A stretch of 17,590 nt of DNA from Paracoccaceae bacterium (lineage in GTDB: Bacteria > Pseudomonadota > Alphaproteobacteria > Rhodobacterales > Rhodobacteraceae). Below are positions 1 through 9,177 of the stretch, piece by piece. How positions within the stretch are numbered: position 1 is the stretch's first letter; each line of letters begins with the position of its first letter. Both the position numbers and the translations under genes were made by a program. The notes under the pieces are model-generated. The model was given only the letters and a program-made list of their open reading frames with translations, did not search any database and was not told the origin of the DNA. The stretch lies in NCBI GenBank assembly GCA_013214715.1, contig JABSSB010000046.1, positions 1-17,590 of the forward strand, read 5' to 3'.

Positions 1-413
1 ACCGCCTTTGCGACATAGGGCGCACTGTCGCGAGTATCCATGGCCAGATCCTGCTGCGGCGCATGGGCGTCATAGGCCAGTAGGGTATCATTATAGGCCC
101 AGCGCCCTGTCAGTTCGCGAGCATAGGGGTCCAGCAGCAGTTTGTGTGGATTGAACCGGTGGCCCAGCGTCGGCTCATAGAGGCCATGCGCGCGGTAGCC
201 ATAAACCGTGCCCGGCCCCGCCCCGTCGAGATAGCCATGCCAGACCGGTCCGCTGCGTTCGGGCATCTCAAGCCGCGCGGTTTCCTCGCGCCCGTCGGGC
301 GTGAACAGGCACAGCTCGATCTTGTCGGCATTTGCCGAATAGACAGCAAAATTGATGCCCTGCCCATCCCATGTCGCGCCCATCGGATGTGGTTGTCCGG
401 GGCCGAGCCTCAT
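1..413 (-). CDS. glgX: Glycogen debranching enzyme GlgX, N-terminal part (cut by window edge)
   Basis: Translation from the ATG at 413 gives about 137 codons, beginning MRLGPGQPHPMGATWDGQG and open to position 1. This is the N-terminal CBM48-like beta-sandwich of isoamylase-type GlgX: an early GATWDGQGINFAVYSANA stretch, then FTPDGREE, a WHGYL segment, VYGYRAHG, and HRFNPHKLLLDPYA. GlgX hydrolyses alpha-1,6 branches of limit dextrins left by glycogen phosphorylase, in the cytoplasm. The catalytic GH13 barrel lies outside the window, so integrity cannot be judged. The start codon overlaps the glgA stop as ATGA (410-413), which supports both this start and translational coupling. It is the last visible gene of the glg operon. 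Identification is by family recognition and operon context; confidence is high. Confidence 0.93.
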   Translation of the reverse strand, partial: MRLGPGQPHPMGATWDGQGINFAVYSANADKIELCLFTPDGREETARLEMPERSGPVWHGYLDGAGPGTVYGYRAHGLYEPTLGHRFNPHKLLLDPYARELTGRWAYNDTLLAYDAHAPQQDLAMDTRDSAPYVAKA

Positions 414-1867
414 GCGGAGGCCTCGGCGCCGGCAGAGAGGATATCTTGATAGAGCGTCATGTATTGCGCGGCGCTATCCTCCCAGCCCACGGGCTGGCGC
501 ATCGCGCGGCGGGTCAGCGCGGCCCATAGCTTGCGATCGGCATAAAGATCGCATGTGCGCAGGATCGCCTGTTCCAGTGCGGGCTGTGTGACCGGCGCGA
601 ATTGCACGCCCGTGCCCGTGCCCGCGGCCAAAGCGGCATGGTTGGCGTCAATCACCGTATCGGCCAGCCCACCTGTGCGCGCCACCACCGGCAGGGTGCC
701 ATAGCGCAGCCCGTAAAGCTGCGTCAGCCCGCAGGGTTCAAAACGTGACGGGATCAGGATCGCATCCGCCCCCGCCTGCATCAGATGCGACAGCGCCTCA
801 TCATAGCCGATCACCACGCCGATCTGCCCCGGATGGGTTTCGGCGCTGTGGCAGAAGGCGCTTTCCAGATCGGCATCGCCCGTGCCCAACAGCGCCAGCC
901 GCGCACCGCGCCCCAGCAGGGCGGGCAGCGCATCAATCAACAGGTCGAGCCCCTTTTGCCGGGTCAGGCGGCTGATCACACAAAAGAGCGGCGCGTCCTC
1001 GCTCGGAGACAGACCGAACCGCTTGGCCAGTGCCGCCCGGTTGCGCGCCTTGCGGGTCAGGCTGCGCGGCCCGTAGGGCGCGGGAATATCCGGGTCGGTT
1101 GCGGGGTTCCAGATCTCGGTATCTATGCCATTCACAATGCCCGACAGATCGCCCCCCCGCGCCGCAATCACCCCATCCAGCCCCATGCCGAACTCGGGCA
1201 GCATCAATTCGCGCGCATAGGTCGGGCTGACCGTGCTGATCCGGTCAGACGCCACCAGCCCGGCCTTGAGAAAGCTGATCGAGCCGTAATATTCAAACCC
1301 ATCCGCATGGAACCCCGCCATATCAAGGCCCAAAGACGGGCCCAGCGCCGCATCTGCCAGGCCCTGAAAGGCCACGTTGTGAATGCTGGTCAGGCTGGGC
1401 ACAAGGCTGTCTGCCTGTTTCAGGAACCACGGGCCCAATGCCGCCTGCCAGTCATGCGCATGAACCAGATCGGGAAACCAGCCATCCGCGCCGCTATGCA
1501 CCAGCCGCGCCACGGCCTGGCCAAGGGCAGCAAAGCGTTGCGGATTGTCGGGCCAGTCCTGCCCTTCGGGCGTCAGATAGGGCCCGCCGCCCGCACGGTC
1601 GTAAAGATGCGGTGCCTCCAGCAGCAACAGCTTCAGCCCTGCCGCCTCTGCCGCGATCAGCCGCGCTGGATAGCCCATGAGCGCTCCGAGATCGAGAACC
1701 TCCTCTCCGCCATCCGCCACTGCAGCCAGCGCGGGATAAAGCGGCAGCATGACGCGCACATCCGCGCCATGGCTCGCCAGCGCCTTGGGCAGAGCGCCCA
1801 CAACATCGGCCAGCCCGCCGGTCTTGATGAAAGGCGCGCATTCAGACGCGGCAAAGAGGATCTTCAT
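410..1867 (-). CDS. glgA: Glycogen synthase GlgA (ADP-glucose, GT5)
   Basis: This 485-residue protein is normal for bacterial GT5 glycogen synthases, which transfer glucose from ADP-glucose to the non-reducing end of alpha-1,4-glucan. Visible signatures are the N-terminal KTGGLADV loop (residues 15-22) that binds ADP-glucose, HAHDW (136-140), SRLTRQKG with the Arg and Lys that contact phosphate (about 300 and 305), SRFEPCGL with the retaining-transferase Glu (about 377), and the C-terminal TGGLADTV (398-405). The ATG lies 2 bp after the glgC stop, and the stop overlaps the glgX start as ATGA. It appears intact, with two Rossmann-like halves in the right order. It works directly on the product of the upstream glgC. 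Confidence 0.97.
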   Translation of the reverse strand: MKILFAASECAPFIKTGGLADVVGALPKALASHGADVRVMLPLYPALAAVADGGEEVLDLGALMGYPARLIAAEAAGLKLLLLEAPHLYDRAGGGPYLTPEGQDWPDNPQRFAALGQAVARLVHSGADGWFPDLVHAHDWQAALGPWFLKQADSLVPSLTSIHNVAFQGLADAALGPSLGLDMAGFHADGFEYYGSISFLKAGLVASDRISTVSPTYARELMLPEFGMGLDGVIAARGGDLSGIVNGIDTEIWNPATDPDIPAPYGPRSLTRKARNRAALAKRFGLSPSEDAPLFCVISRLTRQKGLDLLIDALPALLGRGARLALLGTGDADLESAFCHSAETHPGQIGVVIGYDEALSHLMQAGADAILIPSRFEPCGLTQLYGLRYGTLPVVARTGGLADTVIDANHAALAAGTGTGVQFAPVTQPALEQAILRTCDLYADRKLWAALTRRAMRQPVGWEDSAAQYMTLYQDILSAGAEASA

Positions 1868-1869
1868 GC

Positions 1870-3132
1870 TTAGAGGTCCAGTTGATCAATCATGCTTTGG
1901 GTCACAAGGCAGATGCCGCTATCGGTGCGTCGGAAGCGTTTGGCGTCGAGATCCGGGTCTTCGCCGATGACCAAACCGGATGGAATTTTCACCCCGCGAT
2001 CCAACACCACATTCGTCACGCGCGCATTGCGCCCGACCTCGGAATAAGGCAGCGCCACCACCCCTTCAAGCGCCGAAAAGGAATGGGTGCGCACGCCGGT
2101 GAACATCAGGCAGCGATAGAGGCTGGAGCCCGAAATGATGCAGCCCCCCGACACCATCGACGACACCGCCTGCCCGCGGCGGCCTTCTTCGTTGTGGATG
2201 AACTTGGCGGGCGGCGTGGCCTCCTGATAGGTCCAGATCGGCCATTCGGTATCGTAAAGATCAAGCTCGGGGATGAAATCGGTCAAATCGACATTGGCCT
2301 GCCAGAAGGCGTCCACCGTGCCGACATCGCGCCAATAGGGTTTGGTTTCCAGCCCGCTCATCATGCAGGACCGCGAGAAGGGATGCGCCAGCGCCGTGCC
2401 CTTTTTCACCAGCTTGGGGATGATGTTTTTGCCGAAATCATGTTCGCTGCGCGGGTCTTCGGCATCTTCGCGCAGAATGTCATAGAGGAATTTGGCCTCA
2501 AACACATAGATACCCATGCTCGCCAGCGCCATATCCGGGTTGCCCGGCATCGCGGGCGGGTTGGCGGGTTTTTCGACGAAATCGGTGATCCGGTCGCTTT
2601 CATCCACCGCCATGACGCCAAAGCCCTTGGCCTCTTCCAGCGTGGCTTCGATACAGCCCACGGTCACATCCGCCCCGCTTTCGACATGCTGGGCGATCAT
2701 CTGCGAATAGTCCTGCTTGTAGATATGATCACCCGCAAGGATCAGCACATATTTCGGCCCGTAGCCGTCGATGATGTCGACATTTTGCCAGACCGCATCC
2801 GCCGTGCCCGCATACCAGTTGGTTTCATTGAGCTGCTGCGACGCGGGCAGGATATCGAGGCTTTCATTGCGTTCCGCCCGGAAGAAGGACCAGCCGCGCT
2901 GCAAATGCCGGATCAGCGAATGCGCCTTGTATTGCGTGGCCACGCCGACACGCCGGATGCCGGAGTTGAACGCGTTTGACAGCGCAAAATCGATAATCCG
3001 CGTCTTGCCGCCGAAATACACCGCTGGTTTCGTGCGCCGGTCGGTCAGTTCCTTGAGCCGACTGCCCCGCCCTCCGGCCAGCACGAAAGCCATGGTCTGG
3101 CGCGCCAGCCTTTGGCTGTTGATGTCACTCAT
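1870..3132 (-). CDS. glgC: Glucose-1-phosphate adenylyltransferase GlgC
   Basis: This 420-residue ADP-glucose pyrophosphorylase makes ADP-glucose and PPi from ATP and glucose-1-phosphate, the committed and allosterically controlled step of bacterial glycogen synthesis. Motifs are in order: LAGGRGSRL nucleotide loop (18-26), RRTKPAVYFGGK with the conserved Lys (about 35), GTADAVWQN (109-117), AGDHIYKQDY (133-142), FVEKP glucose-1-P site (185-189), SMGIYVF (205-211), then a C-terminal left-handed beta-helix region. The ATG at 3132 has a strong GGAGG five bases upstream. The gene follows glgB by 23 bp and precedes glgA by 2 bp. Effector preference cannot be read with certainty; fructose-6-phosphate/FBP activation is known for Rhodobacter relatives and is only an inference here. 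Confidence 0.97.
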   Translation of the reverse strand: MSDINSQRLARQTMAFVLAGGRGSRLKELTDRRTKPAVYFGGKTRIIDFALSNAFNSGIRRVGVATQYKAHSLIRHLQRGWSFFRAERNESLDILPASQQLNETNWYAGTADAVWQNVDIIDGYGPKYVLILAGDHIYKQDYSQMIAQHVESGADVTVGCIEATLEEAKGFGVMAVDESDRITDFVEKPANPPAMPGNPDMALASMGIYVFEAKFLYDILREDAEDPRSEHDFGKNIIPKLVKKGTALAHPFSRSCMMSGLETKPYWRDVGTVDAFWQANVDLTDFIPELDLYDTEWPIWTYQEATPPAKFIHNEEGRRGQAVSSMVSGGCIISGSSLYRCLMFTGVRTHSFSALEGVVALPYSEVGRNARVTNVVLDRGVKIPSGLVIGEDPDLDAKRFRRTDSGICLVTQSMIDQLDL

Positions 3133-3155
3133 GTAATCCTCCCCGGATGCACTTT

Positions 3156-5321
3156 TTATTCCTCGGGGCCGTTTTCGGCCTCCGGTTGCAGAAATAGCGT
3201 GGCCAATGGCGGCAGGTAGAGGTCGATGGCAAAGGGCTGCCCGCCTGTCGGATCGTCCTGCGCGGTCACGCCGCCCAGGTTGCCGCGCCCGCCACCGGCA
3301 TAGGCCGCCGCGTCGCTGTTGAGCTTTTCTTGCCAGACCCCGCCCTGCGGCACACCAATGCGGATGGTGCGTTCAATCGGTGTGAAATTCGTGGCCACCA
3401 GCACAGGCGGGCCATCTTCGCCAAAACGCAGCCAGCCATAGGTCGATGTCTGGGCATCAGCATGGACCCAGTGAAACCCGCCGCCAGAACAATCGCGCTG
3501 ATAAAGCGCGGGCGTCGCGGTATAGAGCGCGTTCAGATCACGCACCAGCGCCTGCATCCCCTTGTGCCAGTCGACATCGAGCAGATGCCAATCAAGGCTC
3601 GCGTCATGGTTCCATTCGCGGCCCTGCGCAAACTCTCCGCCCATGAACAAAAGCTTCTTGCCCGGATGTCCCCACATGAAGCCGAAATAGGCCCGCAGAT
3701 TGGCAAACTGATCCGCGCCCTCGCCCGGCATCTTGCCGAGCAGAGAGCCTTTGCCATGCACAACCTCATCATGGCTGAGCGGCAGGATGAAATTTTCGGA
3801 AAAGGCATACATGATGCCAAACGTGACCTTCTGATCGTGATATTGGCGATAGACGGGATCAAAGCTCATGTAATCGAGCGTGTCATTCATCCAGCCCATG
3901 TTCCATTTGAACCCAAAGCCCAGCCCCCCCGTATCCACCGGGGATGACACGCCGGGAAAGGCGGTGCTTTCTTCGGCCACGGTCATCACGCCTTGCATGT
4001 CGGCATAGACCTCGCGGTTCATGCGTTGGAGGAAAGCGATGGCTTCAAGGTTTTCACGTCCGCCATGTTGGTTTGGAATCCATTCACCATCGGCCCGCGA
4101 ATAATCGCGGTAGAGCATCGAGGCGACCGCATCCACGCGCAGCCCGTCCACATGGTGCTCTCGCATCCAATAAAGCGCGTTGGCGACAAGGAAATTCTGC
4201 ACCTCGGTCCGGCCATAATTATAGACATAGGTGCGCCAGTCGGGGTGCCAGCCTTCCTTGGGGTCGGCATGTTCATAAAGCGGCGTGCCGTCGAACCGGG
4301 CGAGCCCATGTTCATCTTCGGGAAAGTGGCCCGGCACCCAATCCAGGATCACGCTGATCCCGGCCTGGTGGAAGGCCTCTACCAGATTGCGGAATTCATC
4401 CGCCGTGCCGTGGCGGATCGTGGGGGCGTATAGGCCGATAGGCTGATACCCCCAGGAGCCGTCAAACGGGTATTCCGACACCGGGAGCAATTCGACATGG
4501 GTGAACCCCATATCCTGCACATAGGGCACAAGCTCTGCCGCGAGTTCCTGATAGGACAGCGGGCGGTTGCCATCGCGCCGCGTCCAGGACGCCAGATGCA
4601 CTTCGTAAATGGTGATCGGTCGGTCGATTCGATTCGCCGCGTGGCGCGATTGCATCCACTCCTCATCCTGCCAGCCATAGCGGGTGAGGTCGCGCACCAC
4701 CGAGGCGGTCTTGGGCGGATGTTCGGCCCCGAAGCCGAACGGATCGGCTTTGGCCGGCAAGACATTGCCCGCCCCATCCAGCAATTCGAATTTATAGGCC
4801 GCGCCTTCGCTGACATCGGGCAGGAAAATCTCCCACACGCCCGTCCCGCCCCGGCGACGCATCGGGTGGCGGCGTCCGTCCCAGCCGTTGAAATCCCCGA
4901 TGACAGAGGCGCGGGAGGCATTGGGCGCCCAGACAGCAAACGCTGTGCCAGCCACGCCCTCATGCGTGATCGGATGCGCGCCCAATCGTTCCCAGAGCCG
5001 CAGATGCGCGCCTTCGCCAATCAGGTATTCGTCCATCTCACCCAGAACGGGACCAAAGCGATAGGGGTCGTCTACTTCCCAGCTGTCGCCTGCGCGGTGG
5101 AAACGAATGCGATAGGGGCCGGGCTCTGGGCGGGTGAGCTCGAACAGGCCGGGCAAACCGTCCAGAGGATTGGCGGGAAACGCCGCACCATCCAGCAGGA
5201 TGTCGGCTGCTTCAGCTTCGGGGTGGAACACGGTGATGCGCGCGCCTTGCCGCCCCAGAACTGCAAACGGGTCGCCATGGCGACCGGTCAGCACGGCGTG
5301 CAGCGCGGCAGTTCGATCCAT
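3156..5321 (-). CDS. glgB: 1,4-alpha-glucan branching enzyme GlgB
   Basis: GlgB (GH13, 721 residues from the chosen start) cuts alpha-1,4 chains and rejoins them as alpha-1,6 branches. An N-terminal module (about 1-110) is followed by a CBM48 module with WAPNASRASVIGDFNGWDGR (131-150), then the barrel. Catalytic regions are visible: DWVPGHFP (327-334), GLRVDAVASMLYRDY with the nucleophile Asp 397, VAEES with the acid/base Glu 450, and LSHDEVVHGKG with His517-Asp518. The frame stays open for 29 more codons upstream, to 5408, but those lie inside glgP. The ATG at 5321 has GAAAGG at five-base spacing and gives a family-typical N terminus (MDRTAALHAVL), so I start there. The gap to the glgP stop is 2 bp. 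Confidence 0.96.
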   Translation of the reverse strand: MDRTAALHAVLTGRHGDPFAVLGRQGARITVFHPEAEAADILLDGAAFPANPLDGLPGLFELTRPEPGPYRIRFHRAGDSWEVDDPYRFGPVLGEMDEYLIGEGAHLRLWERLGAHPITHEGVAGTAFAVWAPNASRASVIGDFNGWDGRRHPMRRRGGTGVWEIFLPDVSEGAAYKFELLDGAGNVLPAKADPFGFGAEHPPKTASVVRDLTRYGWQDEEWMQSRHAANRIDRPITIYEVHLASWTRRDGNRPLSYQELAAELVPYVQDMGFTHVELLPVSEYPFDGSWGYQPIGLYAPTIRHGTADEFRNLVEAFHQAGISVILDWVPGHFPEDEHGLARFDGTPLYEHADPKEGWHPDWRTYVYNYGRTEVQNFLVANALYWMREHHVDGLRVDAVASMLYRDYSRADGEWIPNQHGGRENLEAIAFLQRMNREVYADMQGVMTVAEESTAFPGVSSPVDTGGLGFGFKWNMGWMNDTLDYMSFDPVYRQYHDQKVTFGIMYAFSENFILPLSHDEVVHGKGSLLGKMPGEGADQFANLRAYFGFMWGHPGKKLLFMGGEFAQGREWNHDASLDWHLLDVDWHKGMQALVRDLNALYTATPALYQRDCSGGGFHWVHADAQTSTYGWLRFGEDGPPVLVATNFTPIERTIRIGVPQGGVWQEKLNSDAAAYAGGGRGNLGGVTAQDDPTGGQPFAIDLYLPPLATLFLQPEAENGPEE

Positions 5322-5323
5322 CT

Positions 5324-7711
5324 TTACCTTTCGCCCGGCTCGAGCAGAGACCGCGCGCCCCAAATGTCCCTGGCATAGCCTTCGATCGTGCGATCCGATG
5401 AAAACCACCCCGTCCGCGCCGTGTTCAGCGCCGCCATGCGCATCCAGCGATTGCGATCGGCAAAGACCGCATCCACGTGACGCTGGGTTTGATAGTAATC
5501 AGCAAAATCACAGGTCACGAGAAAATAATCGTGATTCCAGAGAATGTTCACCAGATTGCCATAGCGCCCCGGATCACCGGGAGAGAACACGCCCGTCGCA
5601 ATCTGTTCCAGAACGCGGGCCAGTTGTGGGCAGGCATTGATCGCGTTACGGGCGAAATCAGGCTCGGACCGGCGAGCCACAACCTCTTCGGCGGTCAGAC
5701 CGAAGAGGAAGAAATTCTCTGGCCCCACATGCTCTCGTATCTCGACATTCGCGCCGTCCAGCGTGCCGATGGTCAACGCGCCATTGAGTGCGAATTTCAT
5801 ATTGCCGGTGCCTGACGCCTCTTTCCCGGCGGTCGAAATCTGTTCTGACAGATCAGCGGCAGGGATCAGCATTTCGGCCATCGAGACATTGTAATTGGCT
5901 GGATAGACCACCTGCAGGCGGTCGCGTGTCACCGGGTCTTCGTTCAGGGTGCGGGCCACGTCATTGATCAGGTGGATCACCTCTTTGGCAACGGCATAGC
6001 CGGGCGCGGCCTTGCCGCCAAAGACCTTCACGCGCGGTGTCCAGTCCTTGTTGGGCTCATCCCGCAGATCGTTCCAATGCGCGATGGTTTCCAGAATATT
6101 CATCAGCTGGCGTTTGTATTCGTGGATGCGCTTGATCTGAACGTCAAACATGGCGGACGGGTCCAGCAACGCGCCGCCCTGATCCGACATCCAGTTTGAC
6201 ATGGCCACCTTGTTCTGGCGCTTGGCCTCAGCGAAAGCATCCAGAAAGGCTGCGTCATCGACATGCGCCTCCAACCCTTTGAGCTGGTCCAGATGATCGA
6301 CCCAACCCAATCCGATCCGGTCATCAATCACGCGACGTAGCGGCGGGTTGCAGCTATGCAGCCAACGGCGCGGGGTCACGCCATTGGTCTCGTTGAGGAT
6401 GCGATCCGGGTAATCCCGATGCAGATCATGGAAGACGGTTTTCTTGACCAGTTCGGTATGCAGGGCCGAGACGCCATTGACCGCATGGGCCATGACAAAG
6501 GCCAGTTCACCCATCTTCACGCTGTGATGTTCGATGATCCGAATGCCCGAGCGGGCGCAGTGATCTGCCTCGATCGCCTGAATGATCTGCAAATGGCGTG
6601 GCAGCACGCGACCAAAGAGGCCAAGGTCCCACCGCTCCAGCGCTTCGGGCAGTAGGGTGTGGTTGGTATAGGCCAGACAGGCGCGCGCCAGCTTGATCGC
6701 CATATCCAATTGCACTTTGTGCTCATCATGCAGCAGGCGCACCAGTTCCGGCCCCGCAATGGCGGGGTGCGTGTCATTCAGCTGGATCGCGACATGATCG
6801 GCAAGATGTTCGATCCGGTGCCCTTCGGCCAGAAAACGGCGCAGGATGTCCTGGAGCGAGGCGGCGGTGAAGAAATATTCCTGCTTCAGCCGCAATTCCT
6901 TGCCGACATCGGTGGTGTCGTCAGGGTAAAGCACGCGCGAGATCGCCCGCGCCAGCGCTTCGGGCACCGTGGCGCCGACCAGATCTCCGTGGTTGAAGGC
7001 CTGCAAATCCAACAGCACCGTGGGCTTGGCGGACCACAGCCGCAGCGTGTTGGCCCAGCGCCCCTTCCAGCCCACAATCGGCGTGTCATAGGCCGAGGCG
7101 ATCACCGTTTCGCCGGGATACCAGCGCCCGCCATCGCCGACATGGCCGCCAAAGCCGATCTCATAAGCGACCTCGGGGCGTTCGAACTCCCACCCATGAC
7201 GCTGGGCGAGCCATGTTTCGGCCTTTTCGATCTGGCGCCCATCTTCGAAATGCTGTTCGAACAAACCATGTTCATAGCGGATGCCATAGCCAAAAGCAGG
7301 GATGCCCAGCGTTGACAAGCTGTCCAGAAAACAGGCCGCCAGCCGCCCCAACCCACCATTGCCCAGCGCCGCATCCGGCTCATCCCGCACAACATGGTCG
7401 TAATCCTGTCCCAGCATCTCCATCGCCTTGCGCGCGGTGGTTTCGACCCCAAGGTTCAGTGCCACATCGCCCAGCAAACGCCCGATCAGAAATTCCAGCG
7501 ACAGGTAATAGACCCGTTTGCCCGCTGCCTCGTAGCTTTTTCGGGTCGAGGCGAACCAAGGTTCCACTACCAGATCGCGCAGCGCCAGCGTCAGCGACAT
7601 GCGCCAGTCATAGGTGCTGGCATTGGGCGCGTCCTTGCCCAGCGAGGAATGCAAATGGCGCAGTATGGCGTCCTGCAGCGCGGCGCTGTCGAGATCAGTG
7701 TGAAAGGTCAC
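5324..7711 (-). CDS. glgP: Glycogen phosphorylase GlgP
   Basis: This 795-residue GT35 alpha-glucan phosphorylase releases glucose-1-phosphate from glycogen using phosphate and PLP. Its length matches E. coli GlgP/MalP. Visible elements include RVYYLSLEFLIGR (66-78), the GNGGLGRLAACFLDS block (118-132), IQLNDTHPA (309-317), NETNGVTPRRW (440-450), DVQIKRIHEYKRQL (523-536) and EASGTGNMKFALNG (631-644), with the PLP lysine at 639. Translation starts at a GTG (7711): GAGGA sits seven bases upstream, and the N terminus MTFHTDLDSAALQDAI suits the family. It is the first gene of the operon, so degradation and synthesis genes are co-transcribed. No eukaryotic-type N-terminal regulatory phosphorylation extension is present. 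Confidence 0.96.
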   Translation of the reverse strand: MTFHTDLDSAALQDAILRHLHSSLGKDAPNASTYDWRMSLTLALRDLVVEPWFASTRKSYEAAGKRVYYLSLEFLIGRLLGDVALNLGVETTARKAMEMLGQDYDHVVRDEPDAALGNGGLGRLAACFLDSLSTLGIPAFGYGIRYEHGLFEQHFEDGRQIEKAETWLAQRHGWEFERPEVAYEIGFGGHVGDGGRWYPGETVIASAYDTPIVGWKGRWANTLRLWSAKPTVLLDLQAFNHGDLVGATVPEALARAISRVLYPDDTTDVGKELRLKQEYFFTAASLQDILRRFLAEGHRIEHLADHVAIQLNDTHPAIAGPELVRLLHDEHKVQLDMAIKLARACLAYTNHTLLPEALERWDLGLFGRVLPRHLQIIQAIEADHCARSGIRIIEHHSVKMGELAFVMAHAVNGVSALHTELVKKTVFHDLHRDYPDRILNETNGVTPRRWLHSCNPPLRRVIDDRIGLGWVDHLDQLKGLEAHVDDAAFLDAFAEAKRQNKVAMSNWMSDQGGALLDPSAMFDVQIKRIHEYKRQLMNILETIAHWNDLRDEPNKDWTPRVKVFGGKAAPGYAVAKEVIHLINDVARTLNEDPVTRDRLQVVYPANYNVSMAEMLIPAADLSEQISTAGKEASGTGNMKFALNGALTIGTLDGANVEIREHVGPENFFLFGLTAEEVVARRSEPDFARNAINACPQLARVLEQIATGVFSPGDPGRYGNLVNILWNHDYFLVTCDFADYYQTQRHVDAVFADRNRWMRMAALNTARTGWFSSDRTIEGYARDIWGARSLLEPGER
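5327..5332 (-). promoter_or_regulatory. Ribosome-binding site deciding the glgB start
   Basis: On the minus strand GAAAGG stands five bases before the ATG at 5321 and lies just inside the last codons of glgP. It favours this ATG over upstream in-frame starts buried in glgP, and it suggests ribosomes finishing glgP reinitiate at glgB. Confidence 0.6.
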
Positions 7712-7718
7712 GCGGATA

Positions 7719-7723
7719 TCCTC
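7719..7723 (-). promoter_or_regulatory. Ribosome-binding site supporting the GTG start of glgP
   Basis: On the minus strand GAGGA precedes the GTG at 7711 with a seven-base gap. No ATG lies in frame nearby: the next in-frame Met is about residue 38, past conserved N-terminal sequence. The RBS is therefore what fixes the non-ATG start. Confidence 0.55.
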
Positions 7724-7854
7724 ATCTGGAGCTTTGTGGCGGGCGGAATCGCACCGCTCCTTTTCCCATAAGCGGGGTGCGGGTCGTCAAGCCTTGTAAC
7801 GTAGGTTTGCCCAAGGAAACCGCGTCTAGTTGACACAAAAACCGCAGATGCAGC

Positions 7855-9054
7855 TTAGGCGCTAACAAACAGGTCGCTGATCGAGCGGACTGCCCCATAT
7901 CCGCGCATCACAGGCGGCGGGCCGTCCATCGCCAGATGCGGCAGATGGCGGGCCAGCGCCTTCAGCGCTTCCTCCAACTCGATCCGGGCCAGAATCTCAC
8001 CCAGACAGCGATGCGGACCTGAGCCAAAGACCGGATGCAGGCGCGGGTGATCTGAACGAAACACGTCAAACCGGTCCGGATCAGCATAGACCTGCGGGTC
8101 GCGCAGGCTGGTCAGCATCGATACCGCAACAAAGGTCTGGCGCGGGAATTTCACTCCGTCCACCTCTCGCGTTTCCAAGGTCACGCGCGGTAGGGAGCCG
8201 ATCACCGGGTCAAAGCGCAGCCCTTCATTCACCACGCCGTCGATCAGCCCGTCGGGATCGGCGCAGAACGCCTCCCACTGGTCGCGATGTTGCAGCAGTT
8301 GCGACAGGGTCGAGGCGAGCGCACCGCGCGTCGTGTCCGAGCCCGCAAGCACCAAACCGACGATCTGGCAGCGGATCTCTTCGGCGCTCATCGGGCCATC
8401 TTCGGTTTTGGCCAGGTATTGCGACAGGAAATCGCCCGCCTCATCCGGGCGGCGCACTGCCAGCAGATCATCGACATAGCGGTTGATCGCGTCTAGATCG
8501 GCATCGCTTTCGGCCCGGATCTCGGCCGAGACCACAGACAGCCCCCGAATGGCGGAATAGACATGGCCCGCAAAGCTATCGGCATCGTTTTCAGGGATAC
8601 CAAGAACCGAGGCGATGACCTGCGCCGGAAGTGGCCCGGCAAAATCGCGCAGAAAATCCACCCGGCCCGCGCCCTTCAGCCCAAACGCCATCCGATCGGT
8701 TCGTCGCGCCACATCTTCGCGCAGCGCGGCCAGCACGGGTCTGGCAAAGCTGCGCGCCAACGGCCCGCGGCGGTTGCGGTGGGCCTGCCCATTGGAAAAC
8801 AGAAGGGAGTTTGACACGAAATCGAACATCGCGCCCCTCGTCACGCCCGAGGCACGCATCCCTTCAAGCTCGATCTGACGGGTCCAGCGTTCATCGGTGA
8901 AGATCGCCATATGCTCGGCGGAAAAAGCGCTGATCACGCCCAGCTTGTCGCGGGCAAACGGCCCCTGCGCCCAGGCGCCGGCCATGAATTGATGATCGCT
9001 TTGCCCGTCGATATAGGACGGGAAAAACGGGATATCCGTCAGTTTCAGGACCAT
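7855..9054 (-). CDS. Cytochrome P450
   Basis: A soluble bacterial class P450 of 399 residues, predicted to insert one O2 atom into an unknown organic substrate using electrons from a ferredoxin/reductase pair. Diagnostic features are the C-helix HRNRR (92-96), the I-helix AGSDTTR (237-243) for oxygen activation, the K-helix ExxR in EGLR (277-280), and the heme loop FGSGPHRCLG (343-352) with Cys350 as thiolate ligand. The frame opens at an ATG at 9072, but the ATG at 9054 has GGGGAGG six bases upstream and the first has none, so I use 9054. No membrane anchor or signal peptide is seen. No ferredoxin or reductase gene is adjacent. It diverges from the lyase operon across about 120 bp, which hints at shared control. 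CYP subfamily and substrate cannot be assigned. Confidence 0.95.
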   Translation of the reverse strand: MVLKLTDIPFFPSYIDGQSDHQFMAGAWAQGPFARDKLGVISAFSAEHMAIFTDERWTRQIELEGMRASGVTRGAMFDFVSNSLLFSNGQAHRNRRGPLARSFARPVLAALREDVARRTDRMAFGLKGAGRVDFLRDFAGPLPAQVIASVLGIPENDADSFAGHVYSAIRGLSVVSAEIRAESDADLDAINRYVDDLLAVRRPDEAGDFLSQYLAKTEDGPMSAEEIRCQIVGLVLAGSDTTRGALASTLSQLLQHRDQWEAFCADPDGLIDGVVNEGLRFDPVIGSLPRVTLETREVDGVKFPRQTFVAVSMLTSLRDPQVYADPDRFDVFRSDHPRLHPVFGSGPHRCLGEILARIELEEALKALARHLPHLAMDGPPPVMRGYGAVRSISDLFVSA

Positions 9055-9177
9055 CTGACACCTCCCCTGCATCTGGTCTTGAGTATCACAGTGCTAGGGT
9101 ACTGGGCGCGTTTGGTCCATGTTGACGCCGGGACAGGCATGCTTGACCCGGTGCTTGGCCGGGCTCAGGGTGGCGGG
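9055..9177. promoter_or_regulatory. Divergent intergenic region between P450 and the lyase operon
   Basis: About 123 bp separate the two divergent starts, so any promoters and operators for both units must lie here or inside the coding ends. On the minus strand there is a TGTGATACT element that could be an extended -10, but no good -35 at standard spacing. On the plus strand TTGAGT (9079-9084) has only TACTGG at 15 bp. Neither is convincing by eye; only the divergent layout is firm. Confidence 0.35.
9061..9067 (-). promoter_or_regulatory. Strong ribosome-binding site deciding the P450 start
   Basis: On the minus strand the run GGGGAGG lies six bases before the ATG at 9054. It falls after the alternative ATG at 9072, which has no purine-rich element in front of it. 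The shorter 399-residue protein is therefore preferred. Confidence 0.7.

Noticed and set aside
785..1873. Long plus-strand open frame opposite glgA
   Set aside because: It is a mirror of a high-GC gene: the translation has no family motif and is rich in Arg/Gln/His, while the minus strand carries all GT5 motifs.
1882..2979. Long plus-strand open frame opposite glgC
   Set aside because: Antisense shadow of glgC with low-complexity His/Arg/Gly composition; glgC motifs are complete on the minus strand.
7762..7790. Possible sigma-70 promoter for the glg operon (TTGACG at 7785-7790 on the minus strand)
   Set aside because: The -35 match is good, but at 17-bp spacing the -10 would be GGGAAA, and TATGGG needs a 14-bp spacer. 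A promoter is expected in the 143-bp gap but is not identified.
7800..7824. GGTTT/AAACC hairpin in the P450-glgP gap as a terminator
   Set aside because: Only a 5-bp stem and no T-run after it on the minus strand.
7830..7858. Perfect TTGACA on the plus strand in the P450-glgP gap
   Set aside because: No acceptable -10 at 16-18 bp, and transcription would run antisense into the P450 gene.
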